Origin: Candidatus Leptovillus affinis
GTDB taxonomy: Bacteria; Chloroflexota; Anaerolineae; Promineifilales; Promineifilaceae
DNA length: 64,000 bases
Assembly (NCBI GenBank): GCA_016705235.1
Contig: JADIYP010000006.1
Coordinates: 310,001-374,000 of the forward strand
Direction: 5' to 3'
The position numbers were made by a program, and so were the translations under genes. Positions within the stretch are counted from its first letter, which is position 1, and every line of letters begins with the position of its first letter. Of this stretch, positions 44,933-53,825 are shown piece by piece. The notes beneath the pieces are model-generated. The model had not been told where the DNA came from and did no database searches. It saw nothing but the letters and a program-made list of their open reading frames with translations.

Positions 44933-45019
44933 CTGTCATGCTGAGGTCCTCCGAAGCATCCCGTTCACCTGAAATACCCAATTTGTCGGGATTCCTCGTC
45001 GAAGACTCCTCGGAATGAC
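44933..45019. repeat. TCATTCTGAG-type palindromic repeat, diverged copy
   Basis: CTGTCATGCTGAGGTCCTCC ... CGAAGACTCCTCGGAATGAC, a diverged relative of the element at 43161. GATTGGA heptads lie just before it (44851-44872). Confidence 0.6.
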
Positions 45020-45056
45020 CTGATTTTTTAAACTACTGAATCTCCAATCTTTAGTC

Positions 45057-46202
45057 TTAAAATTCCCGCAGCAGCTGCACATAGCCGCGCAGGGCTTCGC
45101 CCATTTTGGCGATGCTGATGCTTTCGCCGGCGATGTGGGCCTGGTCTTCCTCGGCGGGGGAGTAGCCGATGATGGGGATGCCATAGGGGACGAAGTGACG
45201 GCCGTCTGTCGCAAACTGGTAGGTAAACAACTCAGCCGCCCGCCCCATGCCCGCATCAATAGCCGCTTTGGCTCTCTCGACCAACGGGCTGTCCGGCGGC
45301 GTATCGAACCCGTAGATGCGCTCGTCGGAATCGGCCAGCGGCGTGCCGGGCGCGCACCAGGCGTCGGTAATCTCGTGGGGCCAGTCGCCCACCAGTTCGC
45401 TGACGAAGCTTTTGAGACTGCGCGGGCTTTCGACGGCCGTGCGCACGTCCAGCAGCACGCGCGCCCAGGCGGGCGTGACGTTGGGGCTTTTGGTGTCTAC
45501 TTCCACAATCGTCGGGGCAATGCTGGTGGGCCCAAGGCGAGGATGGACACCCAGGCGGCCTTTTTGCTCGCGCAAGGCCAGCAGAAACTCAGCCAGTTTG
45601 TAGTTGGGGTTGCGCCCTTTTTCGGCGACACTGGCATGGACAGAACGGCCGTGCAGCTTCAGCCACATCTGCAAAATCCCCCGGTGGCCCAGGGCAATGT
45701 TGTTGTCCGACGGCTCGCCCAAGACAACCAGGGCCACGGGATAATCCAGGTTGTCCACCCAAAACTGCGCTCCCGCGCCGCCAATTTCCTCCTGTACCAC
45801 GCCGCTGAAAACCACGTCGCGCAACGGCCGTTCTCCCTCCCGCATCAATCCGGCCATCGCATACACCTGCACTGCCAGCGGCCCTTTAATGTCCGCCGTG
45901 CCCCGGCCAACGATACGGCCGTTCACAATCTCGGCGGCGAAGGGCGGTGTAGGCCACAGGCTCGGGTCGCCGGGGTCTACGTGGTCCAGATGGCTGTTGA
46001 GCACCAGCGCCGGGAGGCTGCGGTTTTGGCCGTGGAGACGGCCGTTGACATTCCCAATCTCGTCCAGCCACACCTCGTCAAACTGCAAAATACGCAGTTC
46101 GGCGGCGATCAGGTCGGCTAACGGCCGTTCCTCATGCGGCATACTCGGCGTCTGCACCAGCCGCCGGGCAAAACCCACACAATCTGATAACAAATTGTCC
46201 AT
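45057..46202 (-). CDS. M20 family metallohydrolase (ArgE/DapE/LysK-like)
   Basis: A 381-residue zinc-dependent amidohydrolase. The zinc ligands are visible: His and Asp in LNSHLDHVDPGD, the bridging Asp in GRGTADIKG, the catalytic Glu pair in SGVVQEEIGGAG and the later Asp/Glu in VLGEPSDNNIALGHRG. A dimerisation domain follows (HASVAEKGRNPNYKLAEFL). GGAGGT precedes the ATG. The family removes acyl or amino-acid groups from amino acids or peptides; ArgE-, DapE- and LysK-type activities cannot be separated here. It is the last gene of a minus-strand set with a GNAT and a second M20 gene, so acetylation and deacylation of small amino compounds may be linked. Confidence 0.88.
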   Translation of the reverse strand: MDNLLSDCVGFARRLVQTPSMPHEERPLADLIAAELRILQFDEVWLDEIGNVNGRLHGQNRSLPALVLNSHLDHVDPGDPSLWPTPPFAAEIVNGRIVGRGTADIKGPLAVQVYAMAGLMREGERPLRDVVFSGVVQEEIGGAGAQFWVDNLDYPVALVVLGEPSDNNIALGHRGILQMWLKLHGRSVHASVAEKGRNPNYKLAEFLLALREQKGRLGVHPRLGPTSIAPTIVEVDTKSPNVTPAWARVLLDVRTAVESPRSLKSFVSELVGDWPHEITDAWCAPGTPLADSDERIYGFDTPPDSPLVERAKAAIDAGMGRAAELFTYQFATDGRHFVPYGIPIIGYSPAEEDQAHIAGESISIAKMGEALRGYVQLLREF

Positions 46203-46230
46203 CGTACCTCCAATCAGCTTTCGCTCTGGC

Positions 46231-47028
46231 TCACCGGCTCAGTTCAAAGGTCAGCAGCGTGGCGCAGGGTTTAAAGCCCACCCGCCGGTAAATCGATTCT
46301 GTGCCAATCGGCACGGCCAGCAAAAAGACGGCGTCTACGTGTCGTGAAAAGGCGTACTGGGCCATATAGCCGGTCAGATATGCGCCAAATCCACGACCGC
46401 GCTGCGTGGTGACGGTGGTAATTCCGGCAATTTCGGTCAGGCCGTCCAAAATTTCGGTAAACATTCCGGCCGTGACCGGCTCGCGGTTCAGACGTAAGAT
46501 GAACGCTCGGCCGGTAATAAACGAACGCCGGAATTGGTCCGGGTCGGTGTGTAGAATACGGGCGGCGAAAGGATCGAAACCCAATTCGCTGGTCTGCCGC
46601 AGCCCTTCCTGCACGTCGGCCAAGGAGGAATCGCCGGAAAGTATCAGCGTCGTCAGTCCGGGCATTTGCGGCGCAGGGCGCAGGGTGTCCGGCGTGGCAA
46701 TCATCACCGGCGCTTCTTCCACCTGGGTATACCCGGCGTGGCGTAAGGCGGCGGCCAAAGTGGGATTGTAGGCATCGAGGTATTGCACGCGCGGCGGCAG
46801 GCTGCGCTGGCTGAAGGCGGCGTGCACGTTTTGCAAAACGGCCGTATCCACCGCCTCACAGCTCCGCACGTCAGGCATGGCCAGGCTGGCGGCAGGGTCG
46901 TCGGGGTCGAAGTAGATGGTAAAGGGAGGAACAGTCACCCCTTCAGCGGCGGCGACTTTCATTTTGAGATAGGCTTGAATGCGTTCTATTTGATCAAACA
47001 CGGGTTTTTTGTCCATTTTTAGCTGCAT
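46231..47028 (-). CDS. GNAT family N-acetyltransferase, two-domain form
   Basis: A protein of about 265 residues whose C-terminal half is a GNAT domain: RAFILRLNREPVTAGMFTEI, then GITTVTTQRGRGFGAYLTGYMAQYA with the Q-R-G-R-G-F-G acetyl-CoA loop, and LLAVPIGTESIYRRVGFKPC. The N-terminal half is a degenerate GNAT-like region, as in two-domain members. The start is uncertain: GTG 47046, ATG 47028 and ATG 47016 are all in frame without a clear ribosome site; I take 47028. It lies between two M20 hydrolase genes on the same strand. Confidence 0.78.
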   Translation of the reverse strand: MQLKMDKKPVFDQIERIQAYLKMKVAAAEGVTVPPFTIYFDPDDPAASLAMPDVRSCEAVDTAVLQNVHAAFSQRSLPPRVQYLDAYNPTLAAALRHAGYTQVEEAPVMIATPDTLRPAPQMPGLTTLILSGDSSLADVQEGLRQTSELGFDPFAARILHTDPDQFRRSFITGRAFILRLNREPVTAGMFTEILDGLTEIAGITTVTTQRGRGFGAYLTGYMAQYAFSRHVDAVFLLAVPIGTESIYRRVGFKPCATLLTFELSR

Positions 47029-47057
47029 ACCGCGCTTATGTATCACGGTCCGGTTGG

Positions 47058-48290
47058 TTATTGTTGTAAAAGGGAGAGAACGGCCGTTACGTTCAACAAC
47101 GCTTTGGGCACAAAAGAGGCGGGCTGGCAGTATTCCTGCTCCTTGCTGCCGTCGGCGCTTTGCTCCGAACAGTGGGAATTACCGCCCGAAACGCCCAATC
47201 CATCCAACGAAGGCACAAGATGCCAGAAATAATTGCCGTCGCTCAGGCCGCCGCGCTCTTCCGGCTCCACCTGAATGCCCAACGATTCGCCTGCCGCCTG
47301 CCAGATGGCCAGCAAATTATCCGTCGCCGAATTGCGCGGCCAGGGTTGGGTTTTGCGCGTTTGCCGCACTGTCACGCGGCAGGCAAAGGCGCCGTCGGCG
47401 CTGGCCACATCGGCCAGGCCATTCAGGGCCAACATGCCGGCCACGCCTTCGTCGTATACTTCGGGCGAGAAGGCGCGCATTTCCACGCCGGCCGTCGCCT
47501 GATGGGGCACGCGGTTGGTCACTGTGCCGCCGTGGACAACGCCTACGTTGAAAGTCAGGTTACGGCCGTAATCGGTCATGGCCGCCACCCGCTGAATAAC
47601 ATCGGCCATTTGCACAATCGCGTTTGCGCCCTGCTCGTGGGCGCTGCCCGCATGTGACGCCCGGCCTTCGGTTTCCAGGTGATAGACGGCCATGCCTTTA
47701 CGCGCCACCACAACTTTGGCGCGGTCCTTTTCCAGGTAGCCGCCTTCAAAAATGAGGCACGCCAGGGCATTTTTCAGATGGTCAATGCACAATTGGCCAA
47801 AATCGGCGCCATCGGTTTCTTCAGAAGCATCGAGCAAGATGGTCCAGGTTGTGTCGTCATAAATGTCCGGGCTGATGGCGCGGAGGGCATCCAGCATCAT
47901 GTAAATGAGGACTGTTCCGCCTTTGATGTCTACTGTGCCGGGGCCATAAATGCGCGCGCCTTCGTCGCGCCAGGCAAAGTTGTGGCGAATTTCTTCGTCG
48001 GGCGGAAAAACCGTGTCTAAATGGGAGACCAGGCCGATTTGTTTGGCCGATTTGCCGGGTTTGTGCAGCACAAGATGACGGCCAAAATTGGGGTTGGCGG
48101 AGGGGACAAACACGGCCGTAAACCCCAAAGACTGGAAGGCAACGGCCGTTAGCTCGCCCAGTTGGTTTACACCTGCGGCATTCGCCGTAAAGCTGTTGAT
48201 TTCGACCATTTGCCGCAGCAAGGCCAGATAAGCGGGAAGATTTTCTCCTAAATAGGCGCGCATTTGGTTTTGAATGTCGGTTTGGGTCAT
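47058..48290 (-). CDS. M20 family peptidase (glutamate carboxypeptidase-like)
   Basis: A 410-residue zinc hydrolase. The ligands are in LVSHLDTVFPPDEE, YGPGTVDIKGG, LLDASEETDGADFG and LIFEGGYLEKD, and the lid domain has GRASHAGSAHEQGANAIVQMAD. The order resembles carboxypeptidase G2 and related enzymes that release glutamate or other C-terminal residues. The last His (VSGGNSHCSEQS) is present. No signal peptide, so it acts in the cytoplasm. It is the first of three minus-strand genes M20-GNAT-M20. Confidence 0.88.
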   Translation of the reverse strand: MTQTDIQNQMRAYLGENLPAYLALLRQMVEINSFTANAAGVNQLGELTAVAFQSLGFTAVFVPSANPNFGRHLVLHKPGKSAKQIGLVSHLDTVFPPDEEIRHNFAWRDEGARIYGPGTVDIKGGTVLIYMMLDALRAISPDIYDDTTWTILLDASEETDGADFGQLCIDHLKNALACLIFEGGYLEKDRAKVVVARKGMAVYHLETEGRASHAGSAHEQGANAIVQMADVIQRVAAMTDYGRNLTFNVGVVHGGTVTNRVPHQATAGVEMRAFSPEVYDEGVAGMLALNGLADVASADGAFACRVTVRQTRKTQPWPRNSATDNLLAIWQAAGESLGIQVEPEERGGLSDGNYFWHLVPSLDGLGVSGGNSHCSEQSADGSKEQEYCQPASFVPKALLNVTAVLSLLQQ

Positions 48291-48365
48291 GGTTGTTGCA
48301 TCCTTATACGGTCATGTTGACCCATTTATAACATCGCCTGCAAGGGCTGCAAGAAAAAGTTGCCG

Positions 48366-50549
48366 TTAATGACCCTCTTGGGCTGTTGGTTTGGGCGGCC
48401 AGAGCAGCGTAAAACAACACCCTTCACCCGGCCAGCAGTGGTAAGTAACCCGGCCGCCATGCAGCCGCATGATTTCTTTGGCAATGCTTAAGCCTAAGCC
48501 CAGCCCTGGCGTAAAGCCAGATGCGGCCAGGCTGCCGCGAAAGAACCGATCAAAAATTTTGGGTTGATCTTCGGGCAAGATGCCGGGGCCGTTGTCGATG
48601 ACGCTAATGCTGGTCCAACCTTGCGGGCCTGGCGGTTCCTGAGTGATGTCCAGGCGAATTTGGCCGTTTGGCGGGGTAAAGTTGAGCGCGTTCTGGATGA
48701 TTTCCATCAGGGCTTTATGAATATATTCGGCGCTGCCAAAGACGATGGGAAACGGCCGTTCCCCACCTGGCACAAGCAGTTTAATCTGTTTCTGGTCTGC
48801 TTCTGTCTGAAAATGAAGCAACAAGGGTGAAATAATGGCGCGTAAATCTACCGGCTGCGGGTTGTCGAGCGCTTGCATACTGTCGAGCCGGGCGATGGTC
48901 AAAATTCGCTCCGTCAGATGTTCCAATCGGTCTAGCTGCAATTCCAAGACCTTAACATATTCGATGGTCTTGGGCGGTAACTCTTGCCGCTGCATCAGCG
49001 AGACATAGAGTTTGATATTGGACAGGGGGGTGCGAAACTCATGGGAAATGTTGGAGACGAATTGATTCCGCGCCTGTTCTAATTTGCGCAAATCGCTGAT
49101 GTCGTACAGGGTCCAGACGGCGCCGGTCAGACGGCCGTTGGCATCCAGAACCGGCACGGCCGTTACTTCACAAATCAATGGCTGGTTGAGGGAAACGGCC
49201 GTCGACATCTGCATCTGCCAGGAGCGACCAGACCAAAGAGCGTCGTCGATCATGACCCGCTGCGGCTCATAGGCCGCGCCCAGGACAACTTCGCCAACCG
49301 ACCGCCCCACCAGCGACTCCTGGGGCTGGCCAATCAGACGGCTAAATTCATCGTTAACGTATTGGATAACCAAAGCCACATTCGTCAGCGCAATCCCTTC
49401 ATTGACGCTGCGTAAAACCGTTTCCACCTTCTCTTTTTCAGCCTCGATTTCGGCCGTACGCACAACAACCAACGCCTCAAGATGATTGGTTAACTCTTGC
49501 AAATTCTTTTCGGCCACCTTACGCCCGGTAATATCACGCAGCATAATCAACCGGCCGGTTTGACGGCCGTGGTCTTGCCACAGCGGCGTCTGCCTGACAT
49601 CAAATAATCGCCGACGCCCGCCGACATCCAAGCCAATCTCTACTTGCGAGTCGGGCGAAGTGGTCAGTTGATCCAACATCGCTTCATAATCGGCCATGAT
49701 CTGGCGCATGGGCCGCCCCACAAGCCCCTCTGGTTGCAGGCCAAAAATGTTCTGGGCCATAGAATTCAAATCCACCAGCCGATCCGCCTGATCGACCACA
49801 ATCCAGGCGTCTTCCATGGTCTCCACCAGTTTGTTCCGGGCAACGGGAACCAGTTCCAGAAATTGGTGTCGGAATAATCCTATGGCAATCACGACCCCCG
49901 TAAAAGTAAAGGTGATGGGCGTGAGGTCTAAAAAGGTAGATTGGCGCAAAAAAGCATTGAAGATGAAGTTGCCCACCCAGGGCACGATCACGCCGGCGAG
50001 GATTACCAGAACCTGGCCGCGATAAGGAGGCCGCGCACCCCGTAAGGCCAACACCAACAACACCACACTGCCCAGAACAAGCGAATACCCATAGGCCACG
50101 CTAACCCAATAGGCCACGCCGCGCGTGGTGGCAATTAATGTCAACCCATCACGCTCGATGAGATAAACGCTGGTGTAATACAGCGCATGCCAACGATTCG
50201 TCCAGACCAACAAAAGGGTGATCGCCGGGATAATGCTCAAAACGATAACCGGCCAGCCCGTGCGGCGAGAGTCTCGGCCGGTAAACCGGCAGGTAAACAC
50301 AAACAAGGCCACCGGTACCGTGAGAATGCCCAGGTATTCGATGGAAATCCAAAAGAGGATGGCGTTGAGGTCGCTGCTGAGGAGTTCGAAGCCATAGGTG
50401 AACGACCAGAAGCTGGCGGCAAACATGAGGATGGCAAATGGGCGGGATACGGCCGTTTGCCTGCTCCAGGAATACACTGCAAACACCAACGCGACAACGC
50501 CCGACAGGAACAACAACAAAATGAATGGGTGGACCGTGTTTTGTATCAT
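48366..50549 (-). CDS. 7TM sensor histidine kinase with PAS domains
   Basis: A 727-residue membrane kinase. Residues 1-225 contain seven helices of the His-kinase N-terminal 7TM type, which sense extracellular or membrane signals. Two PAS domains follow (EDAWIVVDQADRLVDLNSMAQNIFG near 245, and NEGIALTNVALVIQYVNDEFSRLIG near 380), separated by a short coiled coil. The HisKA phospho-acceptor is in FVSNISHEFRTPLSNIKLYV, and the ATPase has N box EIIQNALNF, G1 VIDNGPGI and G2 GLGLGLSIAKEI. No cognate response regulator is adjacent; the orphan receiver at 36.4 kb is a candidate only by default. Confidence 0.93.
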   Translation of the reverse strand: MIQNTVHPFILLLFLSGVVALVFAVYSWSRQTAVSRPFAILMFAASFWSFTYGFELLSSDLNAILFWISIEYLGILTVPVALFVFTCRFTGRDSRRTGWPVIVLSIIPAITLLLVWTNRWHALYYTSVYLIERDGLTLIATTRGVAYWVSVAYGYSLVLGSVVLLVLALRGARPPYRGQVLVILAGVIVPWVGNFIFNAFLRQSTFLDLTPITFTFTGVVIAIGLFRHQFLELVPVARNKLVETMEDAWIVVDQADRLVDLNSMAQNIFGLQPEGLVGRPMRQIMADYEAMLDQLTTSPDSQVEIGLDVGGRRRLFDVRQTPLWQDHGRQTGRLIMLRDITGRKVAEKNLQELTNHLEALVVVRTAEIEAEKEKVETVLRSVNEGIALTNVALVIQYVNDEFSRLIGQPQESLVGRSVGEVVLGAAYEPQRVMIDDALWSGRSWQMQMSTAVSLNQPLICEVTAVPVLDANGRLTGAVWTLYDISDLRKLEQARNQFVSNISHEFRTPLSNIKLYVSLMQRQELPPKTIEYVKVLELQLDRLEHLTERILTIARLDSMQALDNPQPVDLRAIISPLLLHFQTEADQKQIKLLVPGGERPFPIVFGSAEYIHKALMEIIQNALNFTPPNGQIRLDITQEPPGPQGWTSISVIDNGPGILPEDQPKIFDRFFRGSLAASGFTPGLGLGLSIAKEIMRLHGGRVTYHCWPGEGCCFTLLWPPKPTAQEGH

Positions 50550-50745
50550 GCCTTGATCAACTCACGCTCCAAGGAGTCTGCAAGACAACGCCCCTCAGAT
50601 AACCTGGCCAAGCGTTTTACCAACGCTGCGCCAATCAAATCAAACTGTTAAATCAAATCGTAATGAGCCAGAAGCCGTTTAAATTATAAGCGATTTCATC
50701 CATTCCTGTGAAACCAGTCCTGCCAACGCTCATTCCAGCCGAGGA

Positions 50746-50804
50746 AGACCCTAAGATTTGAGTTCCAAATGATTTAACTTCGCAAGGGCAAACCCTTTGG
50801 GTCT
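50746..50804. repeat. AGACCCTAAG ... CCCTTTGGGTCT inverted repeat
   Basis: AGACCCTAAGATTTG (50746-50760) and CAAACCCTTTGGGTCT (50789-50804), a diverged member of the AAACCCTTAGGGTCT family, in the 695-base gap before cydA. Confidence 0.6.
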
Positions 50805-50938
50805 GGCGCATACCTATTCATCGCCGCCAACCCGCACGCCACAGGCCAAAATCGAGCAGCGCGAAAGTGACATGTTACCTGATTTCCCGTGACACACCTC
50901 ACTGTGCGTTAACAAGGGTGCTAACTAAGATATTGTAT

Positions 50939-50978
50939 CAATTGGCGTTTTGTCAATTCATTTAGCTTGGGGAGCTAA
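50939..50978. promoter_or_regulatory. Operator-like inverted repeats upstream of cydA
   Basis: AATTG-N9-CAATT (50940-50958) is followed by TTAGCT-TGGGG-AGCTAA (50962-50978). Both are perfect. They lie about 270 bases before cydA. Oxygen- or redox-responsive control would be expected for this operon, but neither site matches an FNR or Rex consensus well. Confidence 0.35.
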
Positions 50979-51020
50979 CCGGTGAATTTTATCAAGTAGC
51001 CGCTGATCGTTAACTCGGTG

Positions 51021-51119
51021 AGATTGGACCAATCTTTAAAGATTGGTTCGTATCTTCACAACATTTCGGGGTGTCGTCGTGCGGAATGGCATTCCGCACG
51101 GTCGGATTAACAATCCGAC
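51021..51119. repeat. Cluster of three palindromes before cydA
   Basis: AGATTGGACCAATCT with an imperfect partner (51021-51055) belongs to the AGATTTG hairpin family. CGTGCGGAATG-G-CATTCCGCACG (51078-51100) has perfect 11-base arms, and GTCGGATT-AAC-AATCCGAC (51101-51119) perfect 8-base arms directly after it. The rest of the gap shows no gene. Confidence 0.75.
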
Positions 51120-51244
51120 CTACAAACTTCCCAACTTTTTGAGAAGATACTTTGGTTCAATCTAAAAAACCGCGAACTTGTTTTTGCATGGTTACTAAGA
51201 CATTATCACCTGCCTGCTCCACCATGCCCTAGGAGGCATTTCTT

Positions 51245-52633
51245 ATGGATGTGACGACCCTTGCCCGGATGCAATTTGCTATAACCACCGTCTATCACTT
51301 CTTTTTTGTCCCGCTCACGTTGGGCCTCTCCATCATCGTTGCCCTTATGGAGACCCTCTATGTGCGCACCAACCGGGACATTTACAAAAGAATGACAAAA
51401 TTTTGGGGTAAGCTTTTTGTCATCAATTTTGCCATGGGCGTTGTTACCGGCATTGTCCAAGAGTTTCAATTCGGCATGAACTGGTCCGAATATTCGCGGT
51501 TTGTGGGCGACATTTTTGGCGCGCCGTTAGCCATCGAAGCGCTCATGGCCTTCTTCCTGGAGTCCACATTCCTTGGCTTGTGGATTTTTGGCTGGGAGAA
51601 GCTATCCAAACGCGTTCATCTTTTGGCGATCTGGCTGGTGGCTATCTCCTCCAATCTCTCGGCGTTGTGGATATTGATCGCCAATTCGTTTATGCAGCAG
51701 CCGGTGGGATATGCGCTGAATAACGGCCGTGCCGAAATGACCAACTTCTTCACCGTCGTCTTCAACCCCAACATCTGGACCCAATTCCCCCACGTTATCG
51801 CCAGCGGGCTGGCAACCGCCGCCTTCTTTGTTCTGGGCATCAGCGCCTACCACCTGCTGCGCCAGCCACAAGACAACGCCATCTTCCAACGCTCCTTCCA
51901 AATCGCTGCCATCATCGGACTATTGGGCACAGTCGGCGTGGTGATGAGCGGGCACAGCCAAATGCAGCACCTGGTCACCAGCCAGCCCATGAAGGTCGCC
52001 GCCGCCGAAGCCCTCTGGGAAACAGAAGACCCGGCCGGACTGTCCGTTCTCACAATTGGCAATCTGCAAGGCGAAGAGGTGTTTTCGATCCGCATTCCCA
52101 ACATGCTCAGCCTGCTGGCGCTGGATCAATTACAGGGAACCGTGCGCGGCCTGAATGATTTGCAAGCCGAGTATGCCCAGACCTTCGGCCCCGGCGATTA
52201 CACGCCGCCTGTTTTCATCACCTATTGGAGTTTTCGCGGCATGGTTGGCGCCGGCATCCTCATGCTGATCGCCAATATCTACGCCCTGCTGCTGGTCATG
52301 GGCGAACAACTGGCCGACAAACCGAAATTCCTGAGCGCGTTCATCTGGTTCATTCCGCTGCCCTACATCGCCAACACCACCGGCTGGCTGCTGACAGAAT
52401 TCGGCCGTTATCCCTGGATTGTCTATGGCCTGATGAAACTGGAAGACGCCGTTTCCATCAGCGTGTCGTCGGCAATGGTTGTTCTGAGTCTGGTCGGTTT
52501 TACGCTGATTTATGGCGCGTTAATGGCGGCAACCATTTACCTGATGGGCAAATTTGCCCGCCAGCCGCAGCAACCGGTCCCCATCATCCCCGCGCCGATT
52601 GGCGAACCGGCGGTCTCGCTCATTGGCGATTGA
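51245..52633 (+). CDS. cydA: Cytochrome bd ubiquinol oxidase subunit I
   Basis: A 462-residue heme-bearing subunit of the high-affinity terminal oxidase in the cytoplasmic membrane. His in TTVYHFFFVPLTLGLSI is the heme b595 ligand position, His in MSGHSQMQHLVTSQPMKVAAAEALW that of b558, and GRYPWIVYGLMKLEDAVS matches the conserved quinol-oxidase block. The Q loop between is short, as in the short-Q-loop (non-E. coli) group. CTAGGAGGC lies before ATG 51245. It is followed by cydB and a fused cydDC, a complete operon for making and maturing the oxidase. Confidence 0.96.
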   Translation: MDVTTLARMQFAITTVYHFFFVPLTLGLSIIVALMETLYVRTNRDIYKRMTKFWGKLFVINFAMGVVTGIVQEFQFGMNWSEYSRFVGDIFGAPLAIEALMAFFLESTFLGLWIFGWEKLSKRVHLLAIWLVAISSNLSALWILIANSFMQQPVGYALNNGRAEMTNFFTVVFNPNIWTQFPHVIASGLATAAFFVLGISAYHLLRQPQDNAIFQRSFQIAAIIGLLGTVGVVMSGHSQMQHLVTSQPMKVAAAEALWETEDPAGLSVLTIGNLQGEEVFSIRIPNMLSLLALDQLQGTVRGLNDLQAEYAQTFGPGDYTPPVFITYWSFRGMVGAGILMLIANIYALLLVMGEQLADKPKFLSAFIWFIPLPYIANTTGWLLTEFGRYPWIVYGLMKLEDAVSISVSSAMVVLSLVGFTLIYGALMAATIYLMGKFARQPQQPVPIIPAPIGEPAVSLIGD

Positions 52634-52686
52634 TGATATGGCTGGCAAACGGCCGTGTTTGCCACTAACTGTCAACGAGGTATCTC

Positions 52687-53700
52687 ATGGACTTAAACGT
52701 AATCTGGTTTGTACTTATCGCCGTACTCTACATCGGTTTCTTCCTATTAGAAGGGTTTGATTTCGGCGTCGGCATTCTGCTGCCCTTCCTGGGCAAAGAT
52801 GACAAAACGCGGCGCATGATGATCAACACCATCGGACCCCATTGGGATGGCAACGAGGTGTGGCTGCTAACGGCCGGCGGGGCAACCTTCGCCGCGTTTC
52901 CCAACTGGTACGCCACCATGTTCAGCTCCTTCTATCTGGCCCTGTTCCTGCTGCTCTTAACGCTTATCGTGCGCGGCGTCGCCTTTGAATTCCGCAGCAA
53001 AGATGCCCACCCACGCTGGCGATCCGTTTGGGACTGGAGCATTTTTGTCGGCAGCCTCGTGCCGCCGCTGCTGCTGGGTGTAGCCTTCGCCAACATGATG
53101 CGCGGCATGCCCATCGACGCCACCATGACCTACACCGGCGGCTTTTTTAACCTGCTCAACCCTTACGCCCTCGTCGCCGGCCTGATGGCCGTGGCAATTT
53201 GTGTGCTGCACGGAGCCATCTTCCTGTCTCTAAAGACAACGGCGACCCTGCAAGAAGCCAGCCGCAAAGCCGCCTGGCGCGTCTGGCCAATTGCCGTCGT
53301 GCTGGTTGGATTGGCCATCGTGGGCACTTACATGTCCACCAACATTGTCTCTCACCTGGGCATCAATCCGGGCATTGAACCCATCGCCGGCATTGTTACG
53401 CTGCTGGTTGCCGGCTATTTTATTCGCAAGCGGATGGATGTCTGGGCGTTTATCATGACCGGTCTCACCATCGCCCTGACGGTCGTCACCGCCTTCATGA
53501 TTTTGTTCCCTCAGGTGATGGTTTCCAGCACAGACCCGGCCTACAGCCTGACCATCTACAACGCCTCCTCCAGCCCTTACACCCTGAAGGTGATGACCAT
53601 TGTGGCGCTGATTTTTGTGCCCATTGTCCTGGGTTACCAAATTTGGAGCTTCTGGGTTTTCCGCGAACGCATTACGGAAAGCAGTGCGCTGGAATATTAG
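52687..53700 (+). CDS. cydB: Cytochrome bd ubiquinol oxidase subunit II
   Basis: A 337-residue partner of CydA with eight or nine membrane helices. YIGFFLLEGFDFGVGILLPF, then GPHWDGNEVWLLTAGGATFAAFPNWYATMFS and RGVAFEFRSKD are the diagnostic CydB blocks. AACGAGG precedes ATG 52687. No separate CydX-type small subunit is recognisable in the 125 bases before cydDC. Confidence 0.95.
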   Translation: MDLNVIWFVLIAVLYIGFFLLEGFDFGVGILLPFLGKDDKTRRMMINTIGPHWDGNEVWLLTAGGATFAAFPNWYATMFSSFYLALFLLLLTLIVRGVAFEFRSKDAHPRWRSVWDWSIFVGSLVPPLLLGVAFANMMRGMPIDATMTYTGGFFNLLNPYALVAGLMAVAICVLHGAIFLSLKTTATLQEASRKAAWRVWPIAVVLVGLAIVGTYMSTNIVSHLGINPGIEPIAGIVTLLVAGYFIRKRMDVWAFIMTGLTIALTVVTAFMILFPQVMVSSTDPAYSLTIYNASSSPYTLKVMTIVALIFVPIVLGYQIWSFWVFRERITESSALEY

Positions 53701-53825
53701 CGGTTGGGGGTTAGGAATGGGGGATTGTTGGCGTTATCTAGCGAGGCGAGGCGACGGCCGTAAGCGTTTGGACAGCAGCATGAACTGTAGCCATCCTCCC
53801 TCTCATCACACAGCTCTCTCGCGCC

